19,269 nucleotides of DNA, from positions 1-19,269 of the forward strand of contig CALKVB010000649.1 of assembly GCA_937996605.1 (NCBI GenBank). Reading direction: 5' to 3'. The stretch is from an uncultured Oxalobacteraceae bacterium. Its GTDB lineage: Bacteria > Pseudomonadota > Gammaproteobacteria > Burkholderiales > Burkholderiaceae_D. Each line of letters starts with the position of its first letter. Within the stretch, counting starts at the first letter, position 1. A program made the position numbers and the translations under genes. The notes under the pieces are model-generated. The model did not search any database. It was not told the origin of the DNA and saw only the letters and a list, made by a program, of their open reading frames with translations. This document shows, one piece after another, positions 8,539 to 16,825 of the stretch.

Positions 8539-10154
8539 TTGTTCTTACCAATTCCGTCGCAACAAATTTGCGCTGAAGTACGGGAGCGATAGTCTTCGAT
8601 AAATTCATCGAAACTGCCTGTTTGCGTTTGCTCCATTTGAGCCTGTTCGCGCAAAGAGTCTTGTGCTAACTGCTCGAAGTAGCTAAGTACGGATGGACTA
8701 GGTGCCTGATCACGGAAGTATTGCGCCATTTGGCGGCTCTGTTGTAAAGAGAACTGCGCGTAGGAGTTGCCCGATGCCGCTATTTGTTCTAGAACACGTG
8801 CCGAAGGCGTCAATTGTGCATCGCGTAGTTTGGCAACCTGTAATTCCAAGCTGTCGACATGTTGGCTGTAATTCGCTTGTTGATCCAATAGTTGTGCCAA
8901 TGGACGAATTTGCTCAATCAGTGTGAGCCCCCATTCTTGCAAGCTTATTGCTTGACCTTGGTTTTGCAATTGCAGACCAGGTTGGCGACCATATTTCACC
9001 GTATCGGCAAAGTTGCACAAATTTTCTTGCCCTTCTTGATCATTGGTGTTCGGGCTCTCGTTTAACGCACAAAATAACAGGAAGGCATCAAGGAAACGTG
9101 AGGTGCTGAGATTGATGCCGAGTGGCTCGAAAGGATCGACGTCCATACAACGCACTTCAATGTACTGTACGCCTCGGGCACACAGTGCTTCGACTGGTCG
9201 CTCACCACTTTTGATCACGCGCTTCGGCCGTATCGTGGCGTAGAATTCATTTTCGATTTGCAATACATTCGAATTGATCTGTACCCACTCTCCCTCTTTT
9301 TTAACACCAAGTTTTTCGTATGGTGGATGGGGTTTACGCACCGCTAAAGAGAGGCTACGCATGTATTCCATTAAACTATTGTACGGCGGTACCAACCCAT
9401 CTTGTACATTGTTTTGATAGCCTAAATCGCTCATACGCAAACTAGTGGCGTAGGGTAGATAAAGCGTATCATCCGAAAGCGTTTCTAAATTATGTGCTCG
9501 ACCGCGCAAAAAGTTTTTTGAGAGTGCAGGCGAGGCGCCAAACAGATACATTAACAGCCAGCTATAGCGATGGAAATTACGAATCAGAGCGACGTAACTT
9601 TCGGATTGATAGTCCATTTCACTGCGTGGATCTTGTTCCATCGTTTTGAGCAGTTTCCATAGATCTTCGGACAGCGAATAGTTGTAGTGAATGCCGGCGA
9701 TACATTGCATGCTCTTGCCATAACGTAGTGCTAGACCCCGTCGATACACATGCTTGATCATGCCGATGTGAGAAGTACCGTACCAAGCAATCGGAATCTG
9801 TGCTTCGTCAGGCAATTCGCAGGGCATCGATTGATTCCATAACATCTCATCTTCAAACTTGGTGTAAGTATATCGATGGATGTCATCGAGCTTCTGTAGC
9901 GCGATGGCAATATCTTTCTCAGCTGGCGTGATGAATTCCAGCAGGGATTCTGAATAATCGGTCGTAATCAATGGATTCGTTAGCGCAGAACCCAAGGCCG
10001 CTGGATGCGGACTGAGTTTCAATTGACCATTCAAATTGACACGTAGGGTCTCGCGTTCTATGCCGCGAAGGCCTTGGCCCAGCAAAGGTAAAGCAGCCTG
10101 AGACTTGATCAGCTGTAGGCGCTGCTGCAGCACCTGAGAATTGGCGGTATTCAA
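8535..10154 (-). CDS. gshA: Glutamate-cysteine ligase, GshA type 1
   Basis: This enzyme catalyses the ATP-dependent joining of L-glutamate and L-cysteine to gamma-glutamylcysteine, the first step of glutathione synthesis in the cytosol. The 539 residues compare with about 518 in E. coli GshA. Family motifs are GLRGIERETLRV near residue 28, DYSESLLEFITP near 66, AWYGTSHIGMIKHVYRRGL in the first third, and YIEVRCMDVDPFEP near residue 330. The frame opens with TTG (10152-10154), preceded at six bases by AAGGAAG (10161-10167). No ATG lies in frame nearby, so TTG is very probably the true start. A glutathione peroxidase also lies in this window, about 7.5 kb away, but not in the same unit. Confidence 0.96.
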   Translation of the reverse strand: MNTANSQVLQQRLQLIKSQAALPLLGQGLRGIERETLRVNLNGQLKLSPHPAALGSALTNPLITTDYSESLLEFITPAEKDIAIALQKLDDIHRYTYTKFEDEMLWNQSMPCELPDEAQIPIAWYGTSHIGMIKHVYRRGLALRYGKSMQCIAGIHYNYSLSEDLWKLLKTMEQDPRSEMDYQSESYVALIRNFHRYSWLLMYLFGASPALSKNFLRGRAHNLETLSDDTLYLPYATSLRMSDLGYQNNVQDGLVPPYNSLMEYMRSLSLAVRKPHPPYEKLGVKKEGEWVQINSNVLQIENEFYATIRPKRVIKSGERPVEALCARGVQYIEVRCMDVDPFEPLGINLSTSRFLDAFLLFCALNESPNTNDQEGQENLCNFADTVKYGRQPGLQLQNQGQAISLQEWGLTLIEQIRPLAQLLDQQANYSQHVDSLELQVAKLRDAQLTPSARVLEQIAASGNSYAQFSLQQSRQMAQYFRDQAPSPSVLSYFEQLAQDSLREQAQMEQTQTGSFDEFIEDYRSRTSAQICCDGIGKNN

Positions 10155-10160
10155 TTCAAA

Positions 10161-10167
10161 CTTCCTT
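10161..10167 (-). promoter_or_regulatory. Shine-Dalgarno for the TTG start of gshA
   Basis: On the minus strand AAGGAAG sits six bases before TTG at 10152-10154. The match and spacing are close to ideal, and the site decides the start. A weak initiator codon behind a strong site often keeps enzyme output moderate. Confidence 0.8.
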
Positions 10168-10349
10168 ATTGTTGTGAGGCTTTATTTGCGCTAGACGCGA
10201 TAGCATATCCGAAATTTCAAAATCGCATCTTGCAATCCGATTTTTGTTCTTATTGCATATCAAGAAAGCTGCATTGTCATGCGCTTGTGACGAAATTTTG
10301 CTAGGACAATTGTAATTCGCAGTGATAAGTCTTGCTCGGACGGGAAAAT

Positions 10350-10438
10350 TTCAAGCTAACTAATCGCGCATGCTTCTATTTTCGCTGGAATGTGCTGGTA
10401 TGGTTTAAGATCTCGACTTCCCCTGAAGTTAGCTTGAA
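10350..10438 (+). promoter_or_regulatory. 12-bp inverted repeat spanning the leader of the YegD-like gene
   Basis: TTCAAGCTAACT (10350-10361) is perfectly complementary to AGTTAGCTTGAA (10427-10438), with a 65-base interval. The right arm runs into the Shine-Dalgarno AAGGA (10437-10441) of the ATG at 10447. If the leader transcript includes both arms, the stem would cover the first bases of the ribosome binding site. A regulatory role is inference; the repeat is directly visible. Confidence 0.55.
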
Positions 10439-10446
10439 GGATAGTA

Positions 10447-11724
10447 ATGGCGTATGCATGTGGTTTGGATTTCGGCACCTCGAATTCCACAGTTGGAGTG
10501 TTTCAAAACGACCAAGTCCTCTTGGCCAAGCTTGAAGAGGATAAGGTGACTTTACCCTCAGTGATTTTCTTTAATGCCGATCTTGACGAAGTGAGTTATG
10601 GTCGTGCCGCTCTCAATGACTATCTAGAGGGCTACGAAGGGCGCTTGATGCGCTCGATGAAAAGTTTGTTAGGTACAGGATTGATTGAAGGTCACACTGA
10701 AGTGCAAGGGCGCCGCATTTCATATAAAGATTTACTGGGCCAATATATACGCGAACTTAAGCATCGTGCCGAAGCCAATATTCAACAACACTTCGATCAC
10801 GCAGTGTTTGGTAGACCAGTACATTTCATCGATGACGATATCAAAGCCGATCACATAGCGGAGACCACGCTGCGAGATATTGCCTTGGCAGCTGGCTTTA
10901 AAGAGGTAAGTTTTCAGTTCGAACCGATTGCCGCGGCGCTTGATTATGAATCCCGCTTGCAGAGGGAAGAGTTGGTTTTGATTGTCGATATTGGTGGCGG
11001 TACATCGGATTTTTCTATCGTTCGTCTTTCACCGCAACGCCGCCATTTGTTGGAGCGTCAGCAAGATATCTTGAGCAACACGGGAGTACATATTGGAGGC
11101 ACTGATTTTGATAAATACTTAAGTCTCGCAAAATTTATGCCGCTCTTAGGTTTGGGTGGAAAATTGCAAGGCGGTGCTGATATGCCTTCTGCAAATTATT
11201 TCAATTTAGCCACTTGGCACACGATTAATCTAGTCTATTCGCAAAAAGTCATACGTGAAATTCAAGATCTACAACATGATATTTCAGACGCATTTTTACG
11301 TGAGGCCTGTGCTCGGCTGCTGTATTTAATCGAAGAAAGAAATGGTCACTGGTTAGCAATCCAGGCGGAAGAGGCGAAGATTCGCCTCAGCAGCGAAGAA
11401 TTTCTGGTGGCGAGTTTAGATCGATTGAAATGTAAAACCAGAGATGAGTCCTATCCTAGTGTCGACATCTATGATCATGAATTGCAACACGCCATTTCCC
11501 CCTTGCTTTCACAGATTTGTACGACGGTGGAATTGAGTTTGCAGCAGGCGATGGTAGACGCGGCTGCGATCAATACAGTTTACTTCACTGGCGGTGCGAG
11601 CGGTGTAAAAGGCTTGCGTCAGAAATTGGCAACACTTTTACCACAGGCCAAACAGGTTGATGGTGATATTTTTGGCAGCATCGGTTCAGGCCTTGGCTGG
11701 GAAGCGCATCGACGCTACGCCTAA
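10447..11724 (+). CDS. yegD: YegD-like Hsp70 family ATPase
   Basis: Hsp70/actin-fold ATPase of 425 residues (E. coli YegD has about 450) without a classical DnaK substrate-binding domain; it is probably cytosolic and its client is unknown. The phosphate-1 loop LDFGTSNSTVGV is at residues 7-18. A phosphate-2 loop DIGGGTSDFSIV lies near residue 180. An adenosine-type motif YFTGGASGVKGL lies near residue 380. FEPIAAALDYE fits the connecting helix after the first subdomain. The ATG at 10447 has AAGGA about six bases upstream. The upstream region contains a long inverted repeat touching this site. The gene is divergent from gshA and precedes the c-di-GMP regulator by about 130 bp in the same direction. 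Confidence 0.88.
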   Translation: MAYACGLDFGTSNSTVGVFQNDQVLLAKLEEDKVTLPSVIFFNADLDEVSYGRAALNDYLEGYEGRLMRSMKSLLGTGLIEGHTEVQGRRISYKDLLGQYIRELKHRAEANIQQHFDHAVFGRPVHFIDDDIKADHIAETTLRDIALAAGFKEVSFQFEPIAAALDYESRLQREELVLIVDIGGGTSDFSIVRLSPQRRHLLERQQDILSNTGVHIGGTDFDKYLSLAKFMPLLGLGGKLQGGADMPSANYFNLATWHTINLVYSQKVIREIQDLQHDISDAFLREACARLLYLIEERNGHWLAIQAEEAKIRLSSEEFLVASLDRLKCKTRDESYPSVDIYDHELQHAISPLLSQICTTVELSLQQAMVDAAAINTVYFTGGASGVKGLRQKLATLLPQAKQVDGDIFGSIGSGLGWEAHRRYA

Positions 11725-11784
11725 CTGGAGAAATTTAATCTCTTGATTTTCTAACATGGTTGTTTTTTTGCCCTCTCTAAATTG

Positions 11785-11812
11785 TTGCACGGCAATTTTG
11801 TTCATATATACT
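11785..11812 (+). promoter_or_regulatory. Sigma70-type promoter of the REC-DUF3369-GGDEF-EAL gene
   Basis: TTGCAC (11785-11790) and TATACT (11807-11812) are separated by 16 bases, a good match to TTGACA/TATAAT. Transcription would begin near 11819. That leaves only about eight bases before the GTG at 11827 but about 35 before the ATG at 11854, which favours the ATG as start. Confidence 0.65.
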
Positions 11813-11853
11813 GAAGAAAAAATTATGTGAGTTCCACATTAAATGGGGGCGGC

Positions 11854-14079
11854 ATGGCAGACCATCTGGACGATGATGAGATTCTGATTGAAGAAGATCT
11901 CGACTCGCAGTCTTTGGCGAACATATCCCAGCGAACCTGGAAAATCGCGATTGTTGACGATGATGAAGACGTCCATCGTGCCACCGAGTTTTCGCTACTC
12001 GACGTTAAAATTCTCAATCGACGTCTCGAATTTATTCACACGTATTCCAAAGCAGAAACACACGAGCGCTTCGCGGTCGAATCAGATATCGCAGTTGTAT
12101 TGCTAGATGTGGTGATGGAAACTGAACACGCGGGTCTTGACCTCGTTTGTTTCATTCGTGATGAATTGCAATGGCGCGATACGCGTATTATTTTGCGTAC
12201 CGGGCAACCCGGCTATGCACCAGAGGAAGATGCGATTCGTGACTATGATATTAATGACTATAAAACTAAAAATGAGCTGACTCGCAAGAAGTTACTCACC
12301 GCACTCACGGCGGCGATTCGGTCGTATGATCAATTGCGCACAATAGAAGCGAGTCGACGCGGTTTACATCAAATTATCACTTCGAGCGCTGCCTTTTCCA
12401 TGCAAGACGGAATACAAGGATTTGCCTCCGGCGTAATCACACAAATCGCGGCTTTATGTGGTGTCCCATCAGAAGGATTACTGTGCGCACAAAGTGATGA
12501 AAGCGAACAGTACGAAGGCAATTTCCGCTACAGCGTCATCGCCTCGGCGGGGCATTATAAGAATTTGATGAATCGACCTGTTGAGGAAATCGACAACCCG
12601 ATTATTCGCGACGCTTTGCGTCGTGCTTTGTCGGAAAAAACCTCACTATTCGAAGAAGACAATATGACTTTGTACTTCTCGGGACGAGGACGACGCGCGA
12701 TCGCCGCTTTTATCGAATTACCGTATGCACTATCGGAAATCGATCATCAGTTGCTAGAGGTGTTTTGCGCCAACCTCGGGGTTTGTCTCGATAATCTTGG
12801 TTTGGTGAGTCAACTGAAGAATTATGCGTTCCGCGATCAGCTGTTGATGCTACCAAATCGACTGAAGTTTATTGAACAAATTGGATTGGCAATTGAATCC
12901 TCGATTGCTAACCAAATGGTGGTGCTGATTGATATCGATGATTTCGCCGAAATTAATGATGTTCTAGGCCATCGCTATGGTGATCTGTTATTGCGTTCGG
13001 TAGCGAATCGTTTGCAACAAGCATTGGGGTCCGCAGTATTTCTCGCACGTATTGGCGGTGACGTTTTTGGATTATTGGGCGATCAAAAGGCGCTGAAGCC
13101 AGAACTATTGCAGGCGCTATTCCATGATCCTTTTGTGATTGACGATACTTCGCACAATGTCTCGATGTCGATGGGAATGGTGGCACTCGACAATAATCAA
13201 CAGAGTGGTGCCGACGTGTTGAAAGACGCGAGCATCGCCCTCAAACGCACGAAGGGCTTCCAACGCGGTTCTTTCACTTTATTTACGCGTGAAATGGGGG
13301 TAGAGATACGTGAACGTTCGATGCTCATGCAGCACCTGCACAAAGCTTTCGATGCTGAACGACTCTATTTAATGTATCAACCACAGATCGAGCTTGCTAC
13401 GCGTCGAGTGATAGGATTTGAGGCGCTACTCAGGTGGCGTACCGATGAAGGAAAGATGATCTCGCCGACCGAATTCATACCCTTAGCAGAGCACTCTGGT
13501 TTGATTATCAGTCTAGGCGCATGGGTACTCCGCACTTCATGTTTTACGATGCGCCAGTTGCTGGATGATGGACATCAGTTAAAACGAATGGGAGTGAATG
13601 TCTCGGCAATTCAATTCCGACAGCCTGATTTTATGACATTGGTGCAGAATGCATTGCGCGATAGTGGCCTCGATCCCCATTATTTAGAACTTGAAATTAC
13701 CGAAACCGTGACTATGAATGGTGCGGCGGATTTCGAAGAAACTCTGGATAAGTTAAAGAAACTTGGCGTTCAAATTGCTATTGATGATTTCGGAACAGGG
13801 TTTTCTTCGCTGAGTTATTTGGATAAGTTACCAGTTGATCGCCTTAAAATAGATCGTGCATTCGTCACTCAAATTGATAGTCAGGGCGGCCCAAGAATCG
13901 CCGAGCTTATTACTCAACTAGGTAAAAAACTCGGACTTCAAGTAATTGCGGAAGGTATTGAAACCCAAGCACACTACGACGCCTTGTTAAAAATGGAATG
14001 CGATGAAGGCCAAGGCTTCTTGATCGCTCGTCCTATGCTTGAGAGCGCAATAGGGACATGGCTGACCGAGTGGAAATGA
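11854..14079 (+). CDS. Response regulator REC-DUF3369-GGDEF(degenerate)-EAL, probable c-di-GMP phosphodiesterase
   Basis: Cytosolic two-component output protein of 741 residues. The receiver domain has the acidic pair in IVDDDEDVH, phospho-acceptor Asp85 (LLDVVME), the conserved Thr in ILRTGQPG and a Lys in DYKTKNE, so it should be phosphorylatable. DUF3369, a GAF-like sensor usually C-terminal to REC, covers about 145-310. The GGDEF domain keeps IDIDDFAEINDVLGHRYGD but reads GGDVF at 401-405: the catalytic Glu is Val404 and no RxxD inhibitory site is visible. The EAL domain has EALLRW (523-528), NVSAIQF, ELEITET, DDFGTG (from 644) and Glu700 in AEGIET, all intact. It is therefore likely a phosphodiesterase whose GGDEF is a regulatory, GTP-binding or silent module. 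The ATG at 11854 has GGGGG upstream; a GTG at 11827 would add nine residues. The cognate kinase is not in the window. Confidence 0.92.
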   Translation: MADHLDDDEILIEEDLDSQSLANISQRTWKIAIVDDDEDVHRATEFSLLDVKILNRRLEFIHTYSKAETHERFAVESDIAVVLLDVVMETEHAGLDLVCFIRDELQWRDTRIILRTGQPGYAPEEDAIRDYDINDYKTKNELTRKKLLTALTAAIRSYDQLRTIEASRRGLHQIITSSAAFSMQDGIQGFASGVITQIAALCGVPSEGLLCAQSDESEQYEGNFRYSVIASAGHYKNLMNRPVEEIDNPIIRDALRRALSEKTSLFEEDNMTLYFSGRGRRAIAAFIELPYALSEIDHQLLEVFCANLGVCLDNLGLVSQLKNYAFRDQLLMLPNRLKFIEQIGLAIESSIANQMVVLIDIDDFAEINDVLGHRYGDLLLRSVANRLQQALGSAVFLARIGGDVFGLLGDQKALKPELLQALFHDPFVIDDTSHNVSMSMGMVALDNNQQSGADVLKDASIALKRTKGFQRGSFTLFTREMGVEIRERSMLMQHLHKAFDAERLYLMYQPQIELATRRVIGFEALLRWRTDEGKMISPTEFIPLAEHSGLIISLGAWVLRTSCFTMRQLLDDGHQLKRMGVNVSAIQFRQPDFMTLVQNALRDSGLDPHYLELEITETVTMNGAADFEETLDKLKKLGVQIAIDDFGTGFSSLSYLDKLPVDRLKIDRAFVTQIDSQGGPRIAELITQLGKKLGLQVIAEGIETQAHYDALLKMECDEGQGFLIARPMLESAIGTWLTEWK

Positions 14080-14089
14080 GCCGCCTACC

Positions 14090-14803
14090 TCAAGATTGAG
14101 ATCGATAACCAGCGTATCCCTTTGCTCTTAAATCACAAGCAGGACAATTACCGCATCCATGACCCCAGTCATGCAAGTGGCCACGTTGTCCTAAATAACA
14201 AGTGTGCGTATCTTCTCGAATAAGGTCAACCAAGGCTTGACCACCTAATTGTTCGGCGAGTTGCCATGTGCCCGCTTTATCAATCCACATCAGCGGCGTC
14301 TCTAAGCGCGTTCTGGTATCGAGTCCGAGATTGATGGCGACTTGTAAAGCTTTCATACTATCGTCTCGACAGTCTGGGTAACCAGAAAAATCGGTTTCGC
14401 ACATGCCGCCAACTAGAACATTAAGATTGCGGCGATAGCCTAAAGTAGCCGCAGTTAGCATGAACATTAGGTTGCGCCCTGGGACAAAGGTATTCGGTAA
14501 GCCGTTCGCTTGCATTTGGATGGCGATATCTTCGGTCATCGCGGTTTGTGAGAGCTGAGAGATGACCCCGAGGTCTATCATGTGATCTTCACCGAGACGA
14601 GCTTGCCACTGCGGAGAAATTCCTCGAATTTTCTGCAAAATTTGGGGGCGCATTTCCAGTTCGATGGCATGCCTTTGGCCATAATGAAAACCGATCGTTT
14701 CAACGTGTGAAAAATGGCTGAGGGCCCACGCTAAACAAGTGGTCGAATCTTGCCCGCCACTAAATAAGACAAGTGCACGATTGGTATGGTCGATTGGTTT
14801 CAT
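14090..14803 (-). CDS. queC: 7-cyano-7-deazaguanine synthase QueC
   Basis: ATP-dependent conversion of 7-carboxy-7-deazaguanine to preQ0 in queuosine tRNA modification, cytosolic; 237 residues, normal for the family. The PP-loop SGGQDSTT is at residues 15-22. The zinc site is complete: Cys202 and the CGNCPAC cluster Cys217, Cys220, Cys223. The ATG at 14801-14803 has no clear Shine-Dalgarno. The gene is 26 bases downstream of the DUF3108 gene on the same strand and probably read through from it. Its stop lies ten bases from the stop of the convergent EAL gene, and I see no terminator in that gap. No other queuosine gene is in the window. Confidence 0.97.
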   Translation of the reverse strand: MKPIDHTNRALVLFSGGQDSTTCLAWALSHFSHVETIGFHYGQRHAIELEMRPQILQKIRGISPQWQARLGEDHMIDLGVISQLSQTAMTEDIAIQMQANGLPNTFVPGRNLMFMLTAATLGYRRNLNVLVGGMCETDFSGYPDCRDDSMKALQVAINLGLDTRTRLETPLMWIDKAGTWQLAEQLGGQALVDLIREDTHTCYLGQRGHLHDWGHGCGNCPACDLRAKGYAGYRSQS

Positions 14804-14829
14804 ATAGTTTGAAATGCGTTACGTTGATT

Positions 14830-15588
14830 TTAATTGGAATTAAGTTTTTGGATTTTACTGATACGCTGATCCACTTTGTCGCCATTATTATCGGTGAAGC
14901 TGATGCGCACAGGGTAGTAATCTAAGCTCGGCGCTAACCATAATTCGAGATGCTGACCCAGCGCGTCAGAGGGCGGCGCTCGTAGGATATGGATGGCCTC
15001 AACATCGCCAAGCTCTGTCCTTAGCGTTGTCTTGCCGAGGATTTGGAAGCTCCAAATGTCAGCGTCATGTACACCAGCTACTGTCATTCTCCATTCGAGG
15101 CCATTGCGCAATTGTTCTCCAGCATATCTGGCGAGAGCGACAAGTTGCCAAGTCACGCTCAAGCGATCTTGCTCCCCACCTTTCAGCGGCACAGGTGGCT
15201 CGCCGCCGGAGAAAATAATTTGCTTATTGCGCTTATCGAAATTAGTTTGAGTTTGTTGACGGCGAAATCGTTTTTCGATGAAAAGCTCAGGAACTAATCC
15301 ATTATCATTGACTTGGCCCGCGCTACTCGTACTTAATATTTTGCCCAACAAGCTAACACTGGTTTCAGAAGCAAGTGAGTATCTCAACTTTTCACCAGCA
15401 CCGTCTAACAACCGCCATTGTATTTTGGCTTCGCCGCTGACAGGAATTCCTTTTTGGCTGGATTTTATTTTGTAAATCAGATCAGCAGATGGCGCCGGAT
15501 TAACGTTGGACGCTAAGGCATTGCCTATTGTTACAACGAAGGGCAAAGTGAAGCTTAAAATGCTTAATAATTTCAGGGCATGCTTCAT
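14830..15588 (-). CDS. Exported DUF3108 protein
   Basis: Function unknown, 252 residues. A Sec signal peptide covers residues 1-26 (NALA|SNV), so the product is periplasmic or envelope-located. The rest matches DUF3108 by pattern: NGLVPELF, the GGEQDRLSVTWQL segment, VAGVHDADIWSFQ and LELWLAPSLDYYPVRI near the C-terminus. It is clearly paralogous to the upstream gene (VAEGRDAAIFTFQ and LEIWLAPELSWYPVQI there). Its ATG overlaps the upstream stop as ATGA at 15585-15588, which suggests translational coupling and a joint function. queC follows after 26 bases. Confidence 0.85.
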   Translation of the reverse strand: MKHALKLLSILSFTLPFVVTIGNALASNVNPAPSADLIYKIKSSQKGIPVSGEAKIQWRLLDGAGEKLRYSLASETSVSLLGKILSTSSAGQVNDNGLVPELFIEKRFRRQQTQTNFDKRNKQIIFSGGEPPVPLKGGEQDRLSVTWQLVALARYAGEQLRNGLEWRMTVAGVHDADIWSFQILGKTTLRTELGDVEAIHILRAPPSDALGQHLELWLAPSLDYYPVRISFTDNNGDKVDQRISKIQKLNSN

Positions 15589-16685
15589 TGATTTCCCCGT
15601 TCCTTTTGACTGATCGCAACGACCCTTTGGTTAGTGACCGTGCCACTACTTTCAGTGTTTCGAATTTGCACTGGATACCAAGAAAGTTCAGGAGCAAGCC
15701 AGATCTCTAGTGTCGAATTATAAGAGCCCGGGCGTGGCGGACGAAGCAAGTGCACTGTACGTAGTTTGCCGCCACCTTTTGCCAGCACAGAATCAAGCTC
15801 TTCATCTTCGAGCACTTGAAAAGTGAAAATGGCGGCATCGCGACCCTCGGCGACTTGAATGTTGATCTCTTTACCTTGGCTTAATTGTTTTGGATCAGAG
15901 TTGCCAATTGAGGCCAGCTGCATTAGTACGCTGATGGCATCTTGCGCGCCATCTTCCATCGTGATCGTTTTATTCGAGGAGGAAAACAATATACTTTTTT
16001 CTTTATGATTGAAATGAATTGCGGTGCTGGCTCGATTTCTTCGTGTATCTGTACTCATGCTTGGCATGAGTCCGTTTTCTCCAATTAAGCCATCGCTAGT
16101 CAGTTGCAGTAAATTGATGGTTGTTAGAAATAGATCTACCCGAACTTCGAGTGCGATCGAATAGGAACCTGAAGTAGCGCTCCAATACAGATTACCAACG
16201 CCATGTGTTGGACTAGCGTTGACTTTCGCGTAACTGACATCGAGCGTCATATCTGCAGAAGGGGGTAATCGTAGGCTAAATTTCTCTGCTTCTTGTGTTT
16301 GAACAGGCTCATCTTTGACTTCACTTACCGGCTCTACCGAATTTGCTTCTTGAACTTCGACCTTAGTTTCCTCGTGTTTTTCTACCAAAGGATCATTTTT
16401 TTCAACACTATTATGTTGAATTGTTCGGTCTTTGTTTGCTTCCTGTTTTGGTTTGCGAGTGTTGACAGCACCGATAGGGCTAACTTGGCGCGGGCTGTCA
16501 TCAGTGGTTCTTAGTTGGACACTGAGGGGTACATTTTCGATCGTATGCCTTTGGGTATGCCAAGTTTGTGTTCCTACAGATTCAAACAGAAAATAATGTA
16601 AAAGCAAGGTCGCGCACAGAAATGCGACGGTACGACCAAGACTAGGCCTAAATTTAGGGCGGTTGAGAAAAAAAGCGGCTTCCAT
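15585..16685 (-). CDS. Membrane-anchored DUF3108 protein with TonB-like linker
   Basis: Function unknown, 366 residues. An N-terminal uncleaved-looking membrane segment (about 19-36, VAFLCATLLLHYFLFESV) follows a short basic cytosolic tail. Residues about 75-135 form a Glu/Lys/Val-rich low-complexity linker (KVEVQEANSVEP), like periplasm-spanning linkers of TonB-type proteins. Residues about 145-362 are a DUF3108 domain with GLMPSM, GAQDAISVLMQL, RDAAIFTFQ and LEIWLAP. The anchor and linker would hold the domain in the periplasm. It is first in the minus-strand unit and overlaps the downstream paralogue by four bases. It is divergent from phaM. No strong Shine-Dalgarno precedes the ATG at 16683-16685. 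Confidence 0.83.
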   Translation of the reverse strand: MEAAFFLNRPKFRPSLGRTVAFLCATLLLHYFLFESVGTQTWHTQRHTIENVPLSVQLRTTDDSPRQVSPIGAVNTRKPKQEANKDRTIQHNSVEKNDPLVEKHEETKVEVQEANSVEPVSEVKDEPVQTQEAEKFSLRLPPSADMTLDVSYAKVNASPTHGVGNLYWSATSGSYSIALEVRVDLFLTTINLLQLTSDGLIGENGLMPSMSTDTRRNRASTAIHFNHKEKSILFSSSNKTITMEDGAQDAISVLMQLASIGNSDPKQLSQGKEINIQVAEGRDAAIFTFQVLEDEELDSVLAKGGGKLRTVHLLRPPRPGSYNSTLEIWLAPELSWYPVQIRNTESSGTVTNQRVVAISQKERGNQ

Positions 16686-16825
16686 AACCGTAGTGTAATC
16701 GTTCTGGGTTATTCTTGCGATAAGGCTTCAAGCTTTGCAGTAATGGAAAAAGCGAGCGAGGCTTGTTTTCGACTTACGCAAGGTCGGAAATAAGGATTTC
16801 GGAAAAAACTAAACGGAGGTCCATG

